Shown piece by piece: positions 29,701 through 35,700 of a stretch of DNA of 64,000 bases. Made by a program: the position numbers and the translations under genes. The stretch is from Acanthopleuribacter pedis (GTDB taxonomy: Bacteria; Acidobacteriota; Holophagae; Acanthopleuribacterales; Acanthopleuribacteraceae), in assembly GCF_017377855.1 (NCBI RefSeq), contig NZ_JAFREP010000012.1:1-64000 (forward strand), given 5' to 3'. The notes beneath the pieces were generated by a model that saw only the letters and a program-made list of their open reading frames with translations, searched no databases and had not been told where the DNA came from. Position 1 is the stretch's first letter, and the number at the start of each line of letters is the position of its first letter.

Positions 29701-32700
29701 CAGATCGCCGAACAGGATTTGCACGCTCCAGGCGTCGGCGACGAGCAGGTCGAGCCCGAAATGGAGGCGGCCGTGCCGGTTGGGGAGCAGGCTGAGGCGG
29801 AAGTCAAACAAGGGCCACTTGGCGGGGTTCATCACCTGCTGTGACATGGCCTCGCGAATGTGGGCCAGCTCGGTTTCGACGGCGTCATTTTCAAGGCGGT
29901 GGAAGTCGTGAAAGGGCAGGTCGTAATTGGGGACGGTGGCGAGGGTGCGCTGATTGCCGTCCTCGTCGAACACGGTGCGCAACATTGGGTGGCGTTCGAT
30001 CACCCGTTGCCAGGCCTGTTGCAGGCGTTCGTGTTCTATTTCGGCCAGGTCCACTTCCAGGTAGAAGTAGGCCGCCACGTTGCCCAGCTCCAAACCGCCG
30101 CGGCGACCAATCCAATAGGCCTGCTGGATGGCGTTGAGCGGGTAAGGTTGGTGGTGTTGGTCCGGGTTCAGTTGGATTTCGCCTGTTTCGCTTTGGCTTT
30201 CGCTGTCCGCGCCCTGCTGTTTGGTTTCGATTTCGCGGGCGAGGGTGGCCACCGAGGCGCCGTCGCCGAGCACGGCGGTGAGCGGGATCTCGACGTTGTA
30301 TTGCTTGCGCAGCCGGGCGGCGGCGGTAATCGCGATCAATGAGTTGCAGCCGAGTTGGAGCAGGTCGTCGTTAACCCCGACCCGTTCGACTTCCAGCAAC
30401 TCGGTCCAGAGCGCGCACAGTTGCTCTTCCAGCGGCGTACGCGGTTCTTGGTAACCGGTGTGTTCGGGTTCAACGTGGCTGCCTTTTTCGCGCAGGGCGT
30501 TGCGGTCGAGCTTGCCGGTGGGGGTCAGGGGCAGCGCGTAATGGGTCATCATGGCCGCGGGCACCATGTAGCCGGGTAGGTGGTCGCTGAGCCACAAGCG
30601 CACGGCGTCGAGGTCGAGGTCGGCGCCCTCGGCGGGCACGATATGGCCGACCAAGCGTTGGCTGTGGCGGTCGCGGCCGACGGCGAGCACCACGGCCTGG
30701 TTGATGTCGTGGTGTTGTTCGAGCGCGGTTTCGATTTCACCCAATTCGATGCGGTAACCCTGGATTTTGACTTGGAAATCCTCGCGGCCGAGGAACTCGA
30801 TGTTGCCGTCGTCGCGGTAGCGGCCTTGGTCGCCGGTACGGTAGAGGCGTTCACCGCTGACGGGGTGGATGATAAAGGAAGCGGCGGTTTTGTCGGGGTC
30901 GCGCCAGTATTCACGGGCGAGGCCGACGCCGCCGATGTAGAGGTCGCCGGTGACCCAGTCGGGGGTGGGTTCGAGGTGTTCGTCCAAAACATGGAAATGT
31001 TGGTTTTCCATGGGTTTGCCGTAGGGGATGCCCGTCCAAGCGGGGTCGACGGTTTCGATGGGGTAGGTGATCGACCAAATCGAGGCCTCGGTGGCGCCGC
31101 CGCCGCTGACCACATGCGCGTTGGGTGCCAGGGCGCGGATGCGGTCGGGCAAACTGACCGGGATCCAATCGCCGGACATGAAGACGGTGCCGAGCGATTG
31201 CGGCAGACGTTCGCCGCGTTCGCGGGCGTGGGTCACGAGCATGTCCATCAGCGCGGGAACCGAGTTCCACAGGCTAACCTCGTGGCGGAACAGCAGGTCG
31301 AGCCAGTGTTCGGGATCGCGCAATTGTTCGTGGTGGGGCAGGACGAGGGCGGCGCCGGCGGCGAAGGTACCGAATAGGTCGTAGACGGAAAGGTCGAAGT
31401 TGAGCGCGGAAAGGCCGAAGACCCGGTCGTGGGGACCGACGTCGAAGCGGTGGTTAATGTCGCGAATGGTGTTGACGGCGCCGGCGTGTTCGATGGCGAC
31501 GCCCTTGGGTTGGCCGGTGGAGCCGGAGGTAAAGATGACGTAGGCGAGGTCGTCTGCCGCGGCCCGTTGTGGCGGCGCGGGACGGGCTTGCCCGGTTTCA
31601 GGGTGGGCTTCGACGATCAAGGCGGTGACGCCGTCCGGCAGCGCGAGCGCGTCATGTAATGCCGCTTGGGTGAGGACGACGCGGGCGCGGCCTTGGTCGA
31701 GCAGATAGGCGCGGCGGGCGGCGGGCCAATGGGGGTCGATGGGTTGGTAGGCGGCGCCCGCCTTGAGAATCGCGAGGGTGGCGACGGCGGTGTGCCATTC
31801 CTTGTGCATGATGACCGCGACCAATTCGCCCACGGCCACCTCGGCCGCGAGCAGGCGTTCGGCCAGGTGGTTGGCCTCGTGTTCCAACTGGCGGTAGCTG
31901 AGCCGGCGGCTGGGGCTGATCACGGCGGCGGCCTCGGGGGCTTGCCGTGCCTGCTTTTCAAAGCCGTGGTGAAGCAGGTCGTCGCTGAGGGGTGCCGCGG
32001 TTTGGTTGACGACGGCGCGGCGGGCCAACTGGTGTTCGGGCACCAGGCGCGGTGCGCCTTTCCAGGCGCCGATCTGTTCCAAGGAGGTGAGCAGTTGCTC
32101 CAGTGCGTTGAAGAGGTCGTCGACCAGGCCGGCGGGGAAGGCTTCGTCGATGCTGTCCATCATGACGAGCAGGTCGCCGTCGTCCTCGAACCACTGACAA
32201 TCCAGCACGACTTGCGGGGTTTGGCTGGTCTGGTAATGGATGCGGCCGAGCTCGGCGACGGCGTTGTGGGGCGAGGTGGCGCCGCTCATTTCCAGGTCGA
32301 GCGCGGAGGTGAACACCACCGGCATCAGCGCGCGCGAGGCTTGGCGGCGCAGGCGGGCCAGCTCACGCAAAACGGTCACGCCGCTCACGCTTCGGTGCTC
32401 CAGGTCTTGCCAAAGCTGCTGTTGGTTGCGGCGGGCGGCGCTTTCGAAATCGTCCTCGCCGAAGCGACGGGTTTCAACCAGCACGTTGGAGGTGAAGTCG
32501 CCGGCGATGTCGTACACCTCGGGGTGCAGGTTTTGGCGGTTAAACAGGGTGACGTTGAGGGTGTGGGCCTCGCCGCGGCTCCAGCGTTGCAGCACGCTGT
32601 TGTACACGGTGAGCGCCAGCGCCGACCGGCTGATGCCGAAGCGGGCGGCCGCGGCTTTAATGCGGTCCCAACGGGCGGCGGGGAGGCGTAAGGCGCGGTG

Positions 32701-35700
32701 GTTGACCTGGTAATTGCGCAGTGAACCCAGCGCGACGCGGTAGGGCAGGGCGGGGGCGTTGGGCATCTCGGGCAGTTTGGCGCGCCAATAGGCGTAACTT
32801 CGCGCGTAGGCCTCGGTTAGGCGTTGGTTTTCCAGCGCGAGCACGTAGTCGCGGAAGGTGAGCGTTAGGGCGGGCGGGGCGAAGGCGGCGTCGCGGTACC
32901 GGCGGCCCCATTCCTTCATGATGAGAAAGAAACTGCCGCCGTCGATGTGAACCGCGGCGATGCTGACAAACAAACGCGAACGGCGCTCGTCCAAGTGGAC
33001 CAGGCGCAGATCGAAGGTGGGCCATTCCGCGGGCGACAAGACCTGGTGCGAGAGGTCACCGCGCAGGGCGTCGAGCGCCTCGGTTTGGTCGGCTTCGTCG
33101 CTGTCGCGCAGGTTGGTTTGGTGGATGCGGTAGGGTTGCACGCGGTCGCGGACCTGCTCGAAACCCTGGTCGTCGATCACGGCGCGCAACATGTCGTGGC
33201 GCTGGATCACCGCCTGCCAAGCCTGTTCCAGGCGGTCGGCGTCCACGTCGTCCATGTCGATTTCGAGATACAGGTGCATGGACACATCACTGAGCTCGAG
33301 CGAGGCGGAACGGCCGATCCAGTAGGCTTGCTGGATTTCCGTGAGCGGGAAGGGTTCAAAGCGTTTGGTGGGATCCGGTTCGATGCGTTGGCGCGTGGCG
33401 GTGGTTTTGCTGCCGCCCGGTTCCCGAGCTTCCAGGATTTGCGCCAATTGTGCGACGGTGGGTGCACTCAAAAAGGTGGGCGCATCCAGCTCAAAGCCGT
33501 GTTTGTCGCGCAGTTTTTGCAGGAACTGGATGGCGAGGATGGAGTGTCCGCCAAGCTGGAAAAAGTGATCGGTTCGGCCCACCTTTTTCACGTTGAGGGT
33601 TTGGGCAAACAGGGCGGCCAGTTTTTGTTCGAGTTCGCCTTGGGGTGGCGTATCGTCCGCGCCGTCGTCCTGTTGCAGGAGGTCCTGCAAGGCGTCGCGG
33701 TCGATGCTTCCGTCATCGCGGCGGGGCAGGCTGTCGAGCAGATGTTGTTGTACCGGAATCGCCGTGCCAAATGGATCGTGAGGTTGGACGACCAGGTTCT
33801 CGGTGCAGATTAAATGAAGCTGTTCGCGGGGTTGGGCCTCGACCGGGACGCGGAACGGCCTGATCCAGGCGTTTTCGCCGTTGAGGCCGACGTTGAGATT
33901 GGCGGCCGGGCTGAAGCCCGCGGCGAGGAGTGAAAGCCGGCCGTCCTCGGGGGAGAGCAGGTGGTAGCCGCGTGCCTCGGTGACGGACTTTGCCGCGAAA
34001 TCGGCGCTCATACCTACGTCTTCCCACATTGAGAAGGCGCGGCAGGCGACCGGGTAGGCAGCTTGACGGCGCCAGTTATCGGCAAAGGCCTCGAGCGCGC
34101 GGTTGGCGGCGGCGTAAGCGCCGACCCCGTTGCCGCCGAGGGTGGCGGTGATCGAAGAGAACAGCGTGACAGGACAGGCGTTTTCTTCCAAGGCCTCGCG
34201 CAGGGCGACGGCGCCCGCGAGTTTGGCGCGGAGCAGCGCGGCTACGTCGGCGCCGCGCAACTGGTCGAGCGGTGCGTCGTGGGTGGCGCCGGCGAGGTGG
34301 TAGGCGCCGCGCAGGGGGCGGTTGAAATAACGCACGCCCTCGTCCACGGCTTTGCGGATGACGGCCGCGGCCTCGGGCGCGCCGAGATCGAGGGACACAT
34401 AATGGATGTTGTCGCCGGCCGGGTCGATGGCGGCCAACGCTTTTTGCAGCGCGGGATCTTCGCTGTCGCGGCGCCCGATCAGAATGAGTTTGGCGTCGTA
34501 GTCCTGCCGCAAGGACGCCGCCACGATGCAGCCGACGCCGCCGGTTGCGCCGGTCAGCAGCAGGAGGTCGCCTTGTTCGGGTTGGTAGGGGTTGTCGTCG
34601 GCGAAGGTGGTGCGTTGGTGGAAGGCCGCAAAACGCTGGGCTTCCCGCCAGGCGATTTCCTCGCGGCGGTCACCGTGGTGGCGTTCGTAGACCAGGCGGG
34701 CCGCGTTAACCGTGGGCGCATCGCAACCCATGTCGATCAGGCGGTAGCGGTGGACGGCCTGCTCGCTGTTGGCGGTGCACACCAGCGCGGCCACGGCGGC
34801 GTGGGCCGGATCGGTGCTTGCGGCGGGGACCATCGCGGTATCGAAAACTACCGCGTTGTTGGTGACCACCAACACCTCGAGTGGCTGTTCGCCGAAGTTG
34901 CGTTGCAGTGCTTGGAACAACAGCAGGCGTTGGTCCAGCAAGGCGGTGTCGTCCGGGTGGACGTCGTTTTGGTAGTCGCCGAAGCAGCGCAAATCAACAA
35001 CCGTCTGTAAGGGGGGCATGTCGTGGGCGGCCCATTGCGCCAGGCAGCGATCCAAGCCCGCGGACGAGGCGAGGTCCGCGTACCAGGCGTTGGCGTCGTC
35101 GTAGTTCTCGTCATCGAGCGCGCCGTGACACCACACCGCCGCGACGCCTTGTTGTTCCAGGCAAGCCCAGAACCGTGCGGCGGTATCCCTTTGCAGGTCG
35201 CTGATGCCGGCGGCGAGGATCAGCACGCCGCCGCGGGCGCCGGCGGCGCCGCTTGCCTCGGTGGGTAACCAAATGCGTTCGAGGAACCAGTGCGGCAAGG
35301 TGCGGTCGTTGCCTTCTTCCAGATCACGCTGCCGTTGTTCGGCCGCGAAACCGCCGCGTTCGTAGTCTTTGCGCAGGCGGGCGCGTTGAATTTTGCCAAT
35401 GCCGGTTTTGGGGATTTGGGCCGGTTCCAGCGGGAGCAACACCTCGGGGAAAAGCGAGCACTGGGCGGCGACGTGTTCGCGAATGCGGCGGCACAAGGCG
35501 TTGCGGGCGGAACCGGTCAGCGGTGTATGGAAAAAAACCGCCAGGCGGTCCGTGACCCCGTCCCCATCGCGCACCGCGCAGGCCGCGGTGAAGGAGGGCA
35601 CGACCCCGTCCAATTCCTCGACCGCGGCCTCGATTTCGTGGGCGTAAAAGTTGAGGCCGTGAATGATGATGACGTCTTTTTCGCGACCGGTCAGGAACAA

